Positions 1 through 12,510 of a stretch of 64,000 nucleotides of DNA are shown here, piece by piece; the stretch's first letter is position 1; each line of letters starts with the position of its first letter. The stretch spans positions 1-64,000 of the forward strand of contig JBHGNT010000018.1 of the NCBI GenBank assembly GCA_043228905.1, given 5' to 3'. Made by a program: the position numbers and the translations under genes. The DNA comes from Azolla caroliniana. Taxonomy: Eukaryota; Polypodiophyta. The notes below the pieces were generated by a model. It was not told the DNA's origin. It ran no database searches and saw nothing but the letters and a program-made list of their open reading frames with translations.

Positions 1-39
1 GCTTCGATTCGCATGATTTGAACACTAAAATCCGATATC

Positions 40-430
40 ACACGAGCCAGTTATGAACATTTTAATTTACTCACGCGCTCTTCTCAACTCCCTCCTCTAA
101 TTTACTAATTTATTCATGTCTCGTGACCTGTGTTTCAAAATCTTGATTTTCTAATTCTATATTACAGCTAGTGTTGTTAGCTTCGATTCGCATGTTTGAA
201 CACAACAATCCGATATCACACGAGCCAGGTATGACAATTTTAATTTACTCACGCAATCTTCTCCACTCCCTCCTCAAATTTGGTAATTTCTTCATGTCTC
301 TCGACCTGAGTTTCAAAATCTTGATTTTCTAATTCCATATCATAGCTAGTGTTGTTAGCTTCGATTCGCATGTTTGAACACAAAAATCGGATATCACACG
401 AGCCAAGTATGACAATTTTGATTTACTCAC
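40..430 (+). repeat. Six-monomer (1068-bp) duplication, first copy
   Basis: The variant TCGTGACCTGTGTTTC occurs at 121 and again at 1189, an offset of 1068 bp or exactly 6 x 178. The match runs from about 40-430 to about 1108-1498 with scattered substitutions. Extents were read by eye and are approximate. Confidence 0.7.
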
Positions 431-1259
431 GCGATCTTCTCAACTCCCTCCTCTAATTTACTAATTTCTTCATGTCTCTTGACCTGAGTTTCGAAATCTG
501 GATTTTCTTATTCCATATCATAGCTAGTGTTGTTAGCTTCGATTCGCATGTTTGAACACAACAATCCCATATCACACGAGCCTGGTACGAACATTTTAAT
601 TTACTCACGCGCTCTTCTCAACTCCCTCCTCTAATTTGCTAATTTCTTCCTGTCTCTCGACCTGAGTTTCAAAATCTTGATTTTTTAATTCCATATCATA
701 GCTAGTGTTGTTAGCTTCGATTCGCATGTTTGAACACAAAAATCGGATATCACACGAGCTAGGTAGGACAATTTTAATTTACTCACGCGATCTTCTCAAC
801 TCCCTCGTCTGATTTACTAATTTCTTCATGTCTATGGACCTGAGTTTCAAAATCTGGATTTTCTAATTCCATATCATAGCTAGTGTTGTTAGCTTCGATT
901 CGCATCTTTGAACACTAAAATCCGATATCACACAAGCTAGGTATGACAATTTTAATTTACTCACCTGCTCTTCTCAACTCCCTCCTCAATTTTGCTAATT
1001 TCTTCCTGTCTCTCGACCTGAGTTTCAAAATCTTGATTTTTTAATTCCATATCATATCTAGTGTTGTTAGCTTCGATTCGCATGTTTGAACACAACAATC
1101 CCATATCACACGAGCCAGTTATGAACATTTTAATTTACTCACGCGCTCTTCTCAACTCCCTCCTCTAATTTACTAATTTATTCATGTCTCGTGACCTGTG
1201 TTTCAAAATCTTGATTTTCTAATTCTATATTACAGCTAGTGTTGTTAGCTTCGATTCGC

Positions 1260-2296
1260 ATGTTTGAACACAACAATCCGATATCACACGAGCCAGGTAT
1301 GACAATTTTAATTTACTCACGCAATCTTCTCCACTCCCTCCTCAAATTTGGTAATTTCTTCATGTCTCTCGACCTGAGTTTCAAAATCTTGATTTTCTAA
1401 TTCCATCTCATAGCTAGTGTTGTTAGCTTCTATTCGCATGTTTGAACACAAAAATCGGATATCACACGAGCCAGGTATGACAATTTTAATTTACTCACGC
1501 AATCTTCTTCACTCCCTCCGCAAATTTGGTAATTTCTTCATGTCTCTCGACCTGAAGTTTCAAAATCTTGATTTTTTAATTCCATATCATAGCTAGTGTT
1601 CTTAGCTGCGATTCGCATGATTTGAACACTAAAATCCGATATCACACGAGCCAGGTAGGAACATTTGAATTTACTCACGCGCTCTTCTCAACTCCCTCCT
1701 CTAATTTGCTAATATCTTCATGTCTCTCGACCTGAGTGTCAAAATCTTGATATTTTAATTCCATATCATAGCTAGTGTTTTTAGCTTCGATTCGCATGTT
1801 TGAACACTAAAATCCGATATCACACGAGCCAGGTATGACAATTTTAATTTACTCACGCAATCTTCTCCACTCCCTCCTCAAATTTGGTAATTTCTTCATG
1901 TCTCTCGACCTGAGTTTCAAAATCTTGATTTTCTAATTCCATCTCATAGCTAGTGTTGTTAGCTTCTATTCGCATGTTTGAACACAAAAATCGGATATCA
2001 CACGAGCCAGGTATGACAATTTTAATTTACTCACGCAATCTTCTTCACTCCCTCCGCAAATTTGGTAATTTCTTCATGTCTCTCGACCTGAAGTTTCAAA
2101 ATCTTGATTTTTTAATTCCATATCATAGCTAGTGTTCTTAGCTGCGATTCGCATGATTTGAACACTAAAATCCGATATCACACGAGCCAGGTAGGAACAT
2201 TTGAATTTACTCACGCGCTCTTCTCAACTCCCTCCTCTAATTTGCTAATATCTTCATGTCTCTCGACCTGAGTGTCAAAATCTTGATTTTTTAATT
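1260..2296 (+). repeat. Three-monomer tandem duplication (offset 536 bp)
   Basis: The rare string CTTAGCTGCGATTCGCATG occurs at 1601 and 2137. The rare TTCCATCTCATAGC occurs at 1401 and 1937. Both pairs are 536 bp apart, which is three monomers plus two single-base insertions present in the unit. About 1260-1760 corresponds to about 1796-2296. Confidence 0.75.
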
Positions 2297-3752
2297 CAAT
2301 ATCATAGCTAGTGTTGTTATCTTCGATTCGCATGTTTGAACACTAAAATCCGATATCACACGAGCCAGGTATTACAATTTTAATTTACTCACTTACTCTT
2401 CTCAACTCCCTCCTCAAATTTGGTAATTTCTTCATGTCTCTCGACCTGAGTTTCAAAATCTTGATTTTTTAATTCCATATCATAGCTAGTGTTGTTAGCT
2501 TCGATTCGCATGTTTGAACACTAAAATCGGATATCACACGAGCCAGGTATGACAATTTTACTTTACTCACTTACTCTTCTCAACTCCCTCCTCAAATTTG
2601 GTAATTTCTTCATGTCTCTCGACCTGAGTTTCAAAATCTTGATTTTTTAATTCCATATTATAGCTAGTGTTGTTAGCTTCGATTCGCATGTTTGAACACT
2701 AAAATCAGATATCACACGAGCCAGGTATGACAACTTTAATTTACTCACGCGCTCTTCTCAACTCCCTCCTCAAATTTGGTAATTTCTTCATGTCTCTCGA
2801 CCTGAGTATCAAAATCTTGATTTTTTAATTCCATATCATAGCTAGCGTTATTAGCTTTGATTCGCATGTTTGAACACTAAAATCCGATATCACACGAGCC
2901 AGGTATGACAATTTTAATTTACTCACGCGCTCTTCTCAACTCCCTCCTCTAATTTACTAATTTCTTCATGTCTCTCGACCTGAGTTTCAAAATCTTGATT
3001 TTTTAATTCCATATCATAGCTAGTGTTATTAGCTTCGATTCGCATGATTGGAACACTAAAATTGGATATCACACGAGCCAGTCATGAACATTTTAATTTA
3101 CTCACACGCTCTTCTCAACTCCCTCCTCTAATTTACTAATTTCTTCATGTCTCTCGACCTGAGTTTCAAAATCTTGATTTTTTAATTCCATATCATAGCT
3201 AGTGTTATTAGCTTCGATTCACATGATTGGAACACTAAAATCGGATATCACACGAGCCAGTCATGAACATTTTAATTTACTCACACGCTCTTCTCAACTC
3301 CCTCCTCTAATTTACTAATTTTTTCATGTCTCGCGACCTAAGATTAAAAATCTTGATTTTTTAATTCCGATATCACACGAGCCAGGTATGACAATGTTAA
3401 TTTACTCACTTGCTCTTCTCCACTCCCTCCTCTAATTTACTACTTTCTTCATGACTCTCGACCTGAGTTTCAAAATATTGATTTTCTAATTCCATTTTAT
3501 AGCTAGTGTTAATTTACTGACTTGCTCTTCTAAACTCCCTCCTCAAATTTGCTAATTTCTTCATGGCTCTCGACCTGATATTCCAAATCTTGATTTTTTA
3601 ATTCCATATCATAGCTAGTGTTGTTAGCACGATTGGCATGATTGGAACACTAAAATCGGATATCACACGAGCCAGTTATGAACATTTCATCATGTCTCTC
3701 GACCTGAGTTTCGAAATCGTGACTTGCTCTTCTCAACTCCCTCCTCAAATTT
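2240..3752 (+). repeat. 1.5-kb multi-monomer block, copy 1 of about 5
   Basis: This block recurs at 9.40-10.91 kb (offset 7156), 11.26-12.39 kb (offset 9021), about 12.99-14.1 kb (offset 10750) and 31.55-32.7 kb (offset 29302). The marker TTAGCTTTGATTCGC occurs at 2851, 10007, 11872, 13601 and 32153. A truncated-monomer junction (TTCCGATATCACACG) occurs at 3365, 10521, 12386 and 32667 with the same offsets. Shared junctions and rare variants show block duplication, not independent mutation. Confidence 0.8.
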
Positions 3753-3950
3753 GCTAATTTCTTCATGTCTCTCGACCTGATATTCCAAATCTTGATTTTT
3801 TAATTCCATATCATAGCTAGTGTTGTTAGCTCGATTGGCATGATTGGAACACTAAAATCGGATATCACACGAGCCAGTTATGAACATTTCATCATGTCTC
3901 TCGACCTGAGTTTCGAAATCGTGATTTTCTAATTCCATATCATAGCTAGT
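3362..3950 (+). repeat. Cassette of truncated satellite monomers (type copy)
   Basis: Four internally deleted monomers lie in succession. AATTCC is joined to GATATCACACG near 3365. GCTAGTGTT is joined to AATTTACTGAC near 3510. GAACATTT is joined to CATCATGTCTC near 3687 and again near 3887. AAATCGTGA is joined to CTTGCTCTTCTC near 3720. The GCTAGTGTT/AATTTACTGAC junction recurs at about 10666, 16632, 17966, 19120, 21116 and 42088. The cassette has therefore been copied around the array as a unit. Confidence 0.8.
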
Positions 3951-6900
3951 GTTGTTATCTTCGATTCGCATATTTGAACACAACAATCCGATATCACACA
4001 AGCCAGGTATGACAATTTTAATTTACTCACTTGCTCTTCTCAACTCCCTCCTCTAATTTACTAATTTTTCATGTCTCTCGACCTGAGTTTCAAAATCCTA
4101 AGTTTTTAATTCCATATCATAGCTAGTGTTCTTAGCTTCGATTGTCATGTTTGAACACTAAAATCCGATATCACACAAACCAGGTATGATCATTTTAATT
4201 TACTCACTTGCTCTTCCTAACTCCCTCCTCTAATTTACTAATTTCTTCATGTCTCTCGACCTGAGTTTCAAAATCTTGATTTTTTAATTCCATATCATAG
4301 CTAGTGTTGTTATCTTCGATTCGCATGTTTGAACACTAAAATCCGATATCACACGAGCCAGGTATGACAACTTTAATTTACTCACGCGCTCTTCTCAACT
4401 CCCTCCTCAAATTTGGTAATTTCTTCATGTCTCTCGACCTGAGTTTCAAAATATTGATTTTCTAATTCCATATCATAGCTAGTGTTGTTAGCTTCGATTC
4501 GCATGTTTGAATACTAAAATCCGATATCACACGAGCCAGGTATGACAACTTTAATTTACTCACGCGCTCTTCTCAACTCCCTCCTCTAATTTACTAATTT
4601 CTTCATGTCTCTCGACCTGAGTTTCAAAATCTTGATTTTTTAATTCCATATCATAGCTAGTGTTATTAGCTTCGATTCGCATGATTGGAACACTAAAATC
4701 GGATATCACACGAGCCAGTCATGAACATTTTAATTTACTCACGCGCTCTTCTCAACTCCCTCCTCTAATTTACTAATTTTTTAATGTCTCGCGACCTAAG
4801 TTTCAAAATCTTGATTTTTTAATTCCATATTATAGCTAGTGTTGTTAGCTTCGATTCGCATGATGGAACACTAAAATCGAATATCACACGAGCAAGGTAT
4901 GAACATTTTAATTTACGCACCTGCTCTTCTCAACTCCCTCCTCAAATTTGGTAATTTCTTCATGTCTCTCGACCTGAGTTTCAAAATCTTGATTTTTTAA
5001 TTCAATATCATAGCTAGTGTTGTTATCTTCGATTCGCATGTTTGAACACTAAAATCCGATATCACACGAGCCAGGTATTACAATTTTAATTTACTCACTT
5101 ACTCTTCTCAACTCCCTCCTCAAATTTGGTAATTTCTTCATGTCTCTCGACCTGAGTTTCAAAATCTTGATTTTTTAATTCCATATCATAGCTAGTGTTG
5201 TTAGCTTCGATTCGCATGTTTGAACACTAAAATCGGATATCACACGAGCCAGGTATGACAATTTTACTTTACTCACTTACTCTTCTCAACTCCCTCCTCA
5301 AATTTGGTAATTTCTTCATGTCTCTAGACCTGAGTTTCAAAATCTTGATTTTTTATTTCCATATTATAGCTAGTGTTGTTAGTTTCGATTCGCATGTTTG
5401 AACACTAAAATCAGATATCACACGAGCCAGGTATGACAAGTTTAATTTACTCACGCGCTCTTCTCAACTCCCTCCTCAAATTTGGTAATTTCTTCATGTC
5501 TCTCGACCTGAGTTTCGAAATCGTGATTTTCTAATTCCATATCATAGCTAGTGTTGTTATCTTCGATTCGCATATTTGAACACAACAATCCGATATCACA
5601 CAAGCCAGGTATGACAATTTTAATTTACTCACTTGCTCTTCTCAACTCCCTCCTCTAATTTACTAATTTTTCATGTCTCTCGACCTGAGTTTCAAAATCC
5701 TAAGTTTTTAATTCCATATCATAGCTAGTGTTCTTAGCTTCGATTGTCATGTTTGAACACTAAAATCCGATATCACACAAACCAGGTATGATCATTTTAA
5801 TTTACTCACTTGCTCTTCCTAACTCCCTCCTCTAATTTACTAATTTCTTCATGTCTCTCGACCTGAGTTTCAAAATCTTGATTTTTTAATTCCATATCAT
5901 AGCTAGTGTTGTTATCTTCGATTCGCATGTTTGAACACTAAAATCCGATATCACACGAGCCAGGTATGACAACTTTAATTTACTCACGCGCTCTTCTCAA
6001 CTCCCTCCTCAAATTTGGTAATTTCTTCATGTCTCTCGACCTGAGTTTCAAAATATTGATTTTCTAATTCCATATCATAGCTAGTGTTGTTAGCTTCGAT
6101 TCGCATGTTTGAATACTAAAATCCGATATCACACGAGCCAGGTATGACAACTTTAATTTACTCACGCGCTCTTCTCAACTCCCTCCTCTAATTTACTAAT
6201 TTCTTCATGTCTCTCGACCTGAGTTTCAAAATCTTGATTTTTTAATTCCATATCATAGCTAGTGTTATTAGCTTCGATTCGCATGATTGGAACACTAAAA
6301 TCGGATATCACACGAGCCAGTCATGAACATTTTAATTTACTCACGCGCTCTTCTCAACTCCCTCCTCTAATTTACTAATTTTTTAATGTCTCGCGACCTA
6401 AGTTTCAAAATCTTGATTTTTTAATTCCATATTATAGCTAGTGTTGTTAGCTTCGATTCGCATGATGGAACACTAAAATCGAATATCACACGAGCAAGGT
6501 ATGAACATTTTAATTTACGCACCTGCTCTTCTCAACTCCCTCCTCAAATTTGGTAATTTCTTCATGTCTCTCGACCTGAGTTTCAAAATCTTGATTTTTT
6601 AATTCAATATCATAGCTAGTGTTGTTATCTTCGATTCGCATGTTTGAACACTAAAATCCGATATCACACGAGCCAGGTATTACAATTTTAATTTACTCAC
6701 TTACTCTTCTCAACTCCCTCCTCAAATTTGGTAATTTCTTCATGTCTCTCGACCTGAGTTTCAAAATCTTGATTTTTTAATTCCATATCATAGCTAGTGT
6801 TGTTAGCTTCGATTCGCATGTTTGAACACTAAAATCGGATATCACACGAGCCAGGTATGACAATTTTACTTTACTCACTTACTCTTCTCAACTCCCTCCT

Positions 6901-8719
6901 CAAATTTGGTAATTTCTTCATGTCTCTAGACCTGAGTTTCAAAATCTTGATTTTTTATTTCCATATTATAGCTAGTGTTGTTAGTTTCGATTCGCATGTT
7001 TGAACACTAAAATCAGATATCACACGAGCCAGGTATGACAAGTTTAATTTACTCACGCGCTCTTCTCAACTCCCTCCTCAAATTTGGTAATTTCTTCATG
7101 TCTCTCGACCTGAGTTTCGAAATCGTGATTTTCTAATTCCATATCATAGCTAGTGTTGTTATCTTCGATTCGCATATTTGAACACAACAATCCGATATCA
7201 CACAAGCCAGGTATGACAATTTTAATTTACTCACTTGCTCTTCTCAACTCCCTCCTCTAATTTACTAATTTTTCATGTCTCTCGACCTGAGTTTCAAAAT
7301 CCTAAGTTTTTAATTCCATATCATAGCTAGTGTTCTTAGCTTCGATTGTCATGTTTGAACACTAAAATCCGATATCACACAAACCAGGTATGATCATTTT
7401 AATTTACTCACTTGCTCTTCCTAACTCCCTCCTCTAATTTACTAATTTCTTCATGTCTCTCGACCTGAGTTTCAAAATCTTGATTTTTTAATTCCATATC
7501 ATAGCTAGTGTTGTTATCTTCGATTCGCATGTTTGAACACTAAAATCCGATATCACACGAGCCAGGTATGACAACTTTAATTTACTCACGCGCTCTTCTC
7601 AACTCCCTCCTCAAATTTGGTAATTTCTTCATGTCTCTCGACCTGAGTTTCAAAATATTGATTTTCTAATTCCATATCATAGCTAGTGTTGTTAGCTTCG
7701 ATTCGCATGTTTGAATACTAAAATCCGATATCACACGAGCCAGGTATGACAACTTTAATTTACTCACGCGCTCTTCTCAACTCCCTCCTCTAATTTACTA
7801 ATTTCTTCATGTCTCTCGACCTGAGTTTCAAAATCTTGATTTTTTAATTCCATATCATAGCTAGTGTTATTAGCTTCGATTCGCATGATTGGAACACTAA
7901 AATCGGATATCACACGAGCCAGTCATGAACATTTTAATTTACTCACGCGCTCTTCTCAACTCCCTCCTCTAATTTACTAATTTTTTAATGTCTCGCGACC
8001 TAAGTTTCAAAATCTTGATTTTTTAATTCCATATTATAGCTAGTGTTGTTAGCTTCGATTCGCATGATGGAACACTAAAATCGAATATCACACGAGCAAG
8101 GTATGAACATTTTAATTTACGCACCTGCTCTTCTCAACTCCCTCCTCAAATTTGGTAATTTCTTCATGTCTCTCGACCTGAGTTTCAAAATCTTGATTTT
8201 TTAATTCAATATCATAGCTAGTGTTGTTATCTTCGATTCGCATGTTTGAACACTAAAATCCGATATCACACGAGCCAGGTATTACAATTTTAATTTACTC
8301 ACTTACTCTTCTCAACTCCCTCCTCAAATTTGGTAATTTCTTCATGTCTCTCGACCTGAGTTTCAAAATCTTGATTTTTTAATTCCATATCATAGCTAGT
8401 GTTGTTAGCTTCGATTCGCATGTTTGAACACTAAAATCGGATATCACACGAGCCAGGTATGACAATTTTACTTTACTCACTTACTCTTCTCAACTCCCTC
8501 CTCAAATTTGGTAATTTCTTCATGTCTCTAGACCTGAGTTTCAAAATCTTGATTTTTTATTTCCATATTATAGCTAGTGTTGTTAGTTTCGATTCGCATG
8601 TTTGAACACTAAAATCAGATATCACACGAGCCAGGTATGACAAGTTTAATTTACTCACGCGCTCTTCTCAACTCCCTCCTCAAATTTGGTAATTTCTTCA
8701 TGTCTCTCGACCTGAGTTT
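3890..8719 (+). repeat. 1602-bp higher-order repeat, three tandem copies
   Basis: The variant CGCATATTTGAACACAAC occurs at about 3967, 5569 and 7171, spaced exactly 1602 bp, which is 9 x 178. Other rare variants recur once per unit at the same spacing, including GTCTCTAGACCTGAG, GATTGTCATGTTTG, CTTCCTAACTCCC and a form with AATTTTTCATG. Monomers inside a unit differ clearly from each other, while equivalent monomers in the three units look almost identical by eye. This is the definition of a higher-order repeat. The block begins and ends near the same CGACCTGAGTTTCGAAATCG site, as expected from unequal exchange. Confidence 0.92.
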
Positions 8720-9060
8720 CAAAATCTTGATTTTTTAATTCCATATCATAGCTAGTGTTGTTAGCTTCGATTCGCATGTTTGAACACTAAAATCGGATAT
8801 CACACGAGCCAGGTATGACAATTTTACTTTACTCACTTACTCTTCTCAACTCCCTCCTCAAATTTGGTAATTTCTTCATGTCTCTTGACCTGAGTTTCAA
8901 AATCTTGATTTTTTAATTCCATATTATAGCTAGTGTTGTTAGCTTCGATTCGCATGTTTGAACACTAAAATCGGATATCACACGAGCCAGGTATGACAAG
9001 TTTAATTTACTCACGCGCTCTTCTCAACTCCCTCCTCAAATTTGGTAATTTCTTCATGTC

Positions 9061-12000
9061 TCTCGACCTGAGTATCAAAATCTTGATTTTTTAATTCCAT
9101 ATCATAGCTAGCGTTATTAGCTTCGATTCGCATGTTTGAACACTAAAATCCGATATCACACGAGCCAGGTATGACAATTTTAATTTACTCACGCGCTCTT
9201 CTCAACTCCCTCCTCTAATTTACCAATTTCTTCATGTCTCTCGACCGGAGTTTTAAAATCTTGATTTTTTAATTCTATATTATAGCTAGTGTTGTTAGAT
9301 TCGATTCGCATGATGGAACACTAAAATCGAATATCACACGAGCAAGCTATGAACATTTTAATTTACGCACCTGCTCTTCTCAACTCCCTCCTCAAATTTG
9401 GTAATTTCTTCATGTCTCTCGACCTGAGTTTCAAAATCTTGATTTTTTAATTCAATATCATAGCTAGTGTTGTTATCTTCGATTCGCATGTTTGAACACT
9501 AAAATCCGATATCACACGAGCCAGGTATGACAATTTTAATTTACTCACTTACTCTTCTCAACTCCCTCCTCAAATTTGGTAATTTCTTCATTTCTCTCGA
9601 CCTGAGTTTCAAAATCTTGATTTTTTAATTCCATATCATAGCTAGTGTTGTTAGCTTCGATTCGCATGTTTGAACACTAAAATCGGATATCACACGAGCC
9701 AGGTATGACAATTTTACTTTACTCACTTACTCTTCTCAACTCCCTCCTCAAATTTGGTAATTTCTTCATGTCTCTCGACCTGAGTTTCAAAATCTTGATT
9801 TTTTAATTCCATATTATAGCTAGTGTTGTTAGCTTCGATTCGCATGTTTGAACACTAAAATCAGATATCACACGAGCCAGGTATGACAACTTTAATTTAC
9901 TCACGCGCTCTTCTCAACTCCCTCCTCAAATTTGGTAATTTCTTCATGTCTCTCGAACTGAGTATCAAAATCTTGATTTTTTAATTCCATATCATAGCTA
10001 GCGTTATTAGCTTTGATTCGCATGTTTGAACACTAAAATCCGATATCACACGAGCCAGGTATGACAATTTTAATTTACTCACGCGCTCTTCTCAACTCCC
10101 TCCTCTAATTTACTAATTTCTTCATGTCTCTCGACCTGAGTTTCAAAATCTTGATTTTTTAATTCCATATCATAGCTAGTGTTATTAGCTTCGATTCGCA
10201 TGATTGGAACACTAAAATTGGATATCACACGAGCCAGTCATGAACATTTTAATTTACTCACACGCTCTTCTCAACTCCCTCCTCTAATTTACTAATTTCT
10301 TCATGTCTCTCGACCTGAGTTTCAAAATCTTGATTTTTTAATTCCATATCATAGCTAGTGTTATTAGCTTCGATTCACATGATTGGAACACTAAAATCGG
10401 ATATCACACGAGCCAGTCATGAACATTTTAATTTACTCACACGCTCTTCTCAACTCCCTCCTCTAATTTACTATTTTTTTCATGTCTCGCGACCTAAGAT
10501 TAAAAATCTTGATTTTTTAATTCCGATATCACACGAGCCAGGTATGACAATGTTAATTTACTCACTTGCTCTTCTCCACTCCCTCCTCTAATTTACTACT
10601 TTCTTCATGTCTCTCGACCTGAGTTTCAAAATATTGATTTTCTAATTCCATTTTATAGCTAGTGTTAATTTACTGACTTGCTCTTCTAAACTCCCTCCTC
10701 AAATTTGCTAATTTCTTCATGGCTCTCGACCTGATATTCCAAATCTTGATTTTTTAATTCCATATCATAGCTAGTGTTGTTAGCACGATTGGCATGATTG
10801 GAACACTAAAATCGGATATCACACGAGCCAGTTATGAACATTTCATCATGTCTCTCGACCTGAGTTTCGAAATCGTGACTTGCTCTTCTCAACTCCCTCC
10901 TCAAATTTGGTAATTTCTTCATGTCTCTCGACCTGAGTATCAAAATCTTGATTTTTTAATTCCATATCATAGCTAGCGTTATTAGCTTCGATTCGCATGT
11001 TTGAACACTAAAATCCGATATCACACGAGCCAGGTATGACAATTTTAATTTACTCACGCGCTCTTCTCAACTCCCTCCTCTAATTTACCAATTTCTTCAT
11101 GTCTCTCGACCGGAGTTTTAAAATCTTGATTTTTTAATTCTATATTATAGCTAGTGTTGTTAGATTCGATTCGCATGATGGAACACTAAAATCGAATATC
11201 ACACGAGCAAGCTATGAACATTTTAATTTACGCACCTGCTCTTCTCAACTCCCTCCTCAAATTTGGTAATTTCTTCATGTCTCTCGACCTGAGTTTCAAA
11301 ATCTTGATTTTTTAATTCAATATCATAGCTAGTGTTGTTATCTTCGATTCGCATGTTTGAACACTAAAATCCGATATCACACGAGCCAGGTATGACAATT
11401 TTAATTTACTCACTTACTCTTCTCAACTCCCTCCTCAAATTTGGTAATTTCTTCATTTCTCTCGACCTGAGTTTCAAAATCTTGATTTTTTAATTCCATA
11501 TCATAGCTAGTGTTGTTAGCTTCGATTCGCATGTTTGAACACTAAAATCGGATATCACACGAGCCAGGTATGACAATTTTACTTTACTCACTTACTCTTC
11601 TCAACTCCCTCCTCAAATTTGGTAATTTCTTCATGTCTCTCGACCTGAGTTTCAAAATCTTGATTTTTTAATTCCATATTATAGCTAGTGTTGTTAGCTT
11701 CGATTCGCATGTTTGAACACTAAAATCAGATATCACACGAGCCAGGTATGACAACTTTAATTTACTCACGCGCTCTTCTCAACTCCCTCCTCAAATTTGG
11801 TAATTTCTTCATGTCTCTCGACCTGAGTATCAAAATCTTGATTTTTTAATTCCATATCATAGCTAGCGTTATTAGCTTTGATTCGCATGTTTGAACACTA
11901 AAATCCGATATCACACGAGCCAGGTATGACAATTTTAATTTACTCACGCGCTCTTCTCAACTCCCTCCTCTAATTTACTAATTTCTTCATGTCTCTCGAC

Positions 12001-12510
12001 CTGAGTTTCAAAATCTTGATTTTTTAATTCCATATCATAGCTAGTGTTATTAGCTTCGATTCGCATGATTGGAACACTAAAATTGGATATCACACGAGCC
12101 AGTCATGAACATTTTAATTTACTCACACGCTCTTCTCAACTCCCTCCTCTAATTTACTAATTTCTTCATGTCTCTCGACCTGAGTTTCAAAATCTTGATT
12201 TTTTAATTCCATATCATAGCTAGTGTTATTAGCTTCGATTCACATGATTGGAACACTAAAATCGGATATCACACGAGCCAGTCATGAACATTTTAATTTA
12301 CTCACACGCTCTTCTCAACTCCCTCCTCTAATTTACTAATTTTTTCATGTCTCGCGACCTAAGATTAAAAATCTTGATTTTTTAATTCCGATATCACACG
12401 AGCCAGGTATGACAACTTTAATTTACTCACTTACTCTTCTCAACTCCCTCCTCAAATTTGCTAATTTCTTCATGTCTCTCGACCTGAGTATCAAAATCTT
12501 GATTTTTTAA
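9061..12510 (+). repeat. 1865-bp tandem segmental duplication in the satellite
   Basis: The variant TTTACCAATTTCTTC followed by CGACCGGAGTTTTAAAATC occurs at about 9220 and 11085, an offset of 1865 bp. The offset also holds for TTAGCTTTGATTCGC (10007 and 11872) and for the truncated-monomer junction (10521 and 12386). The offset is not a multiple of 178 because the unit contains truncated monomers. Confidence 0.8.
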
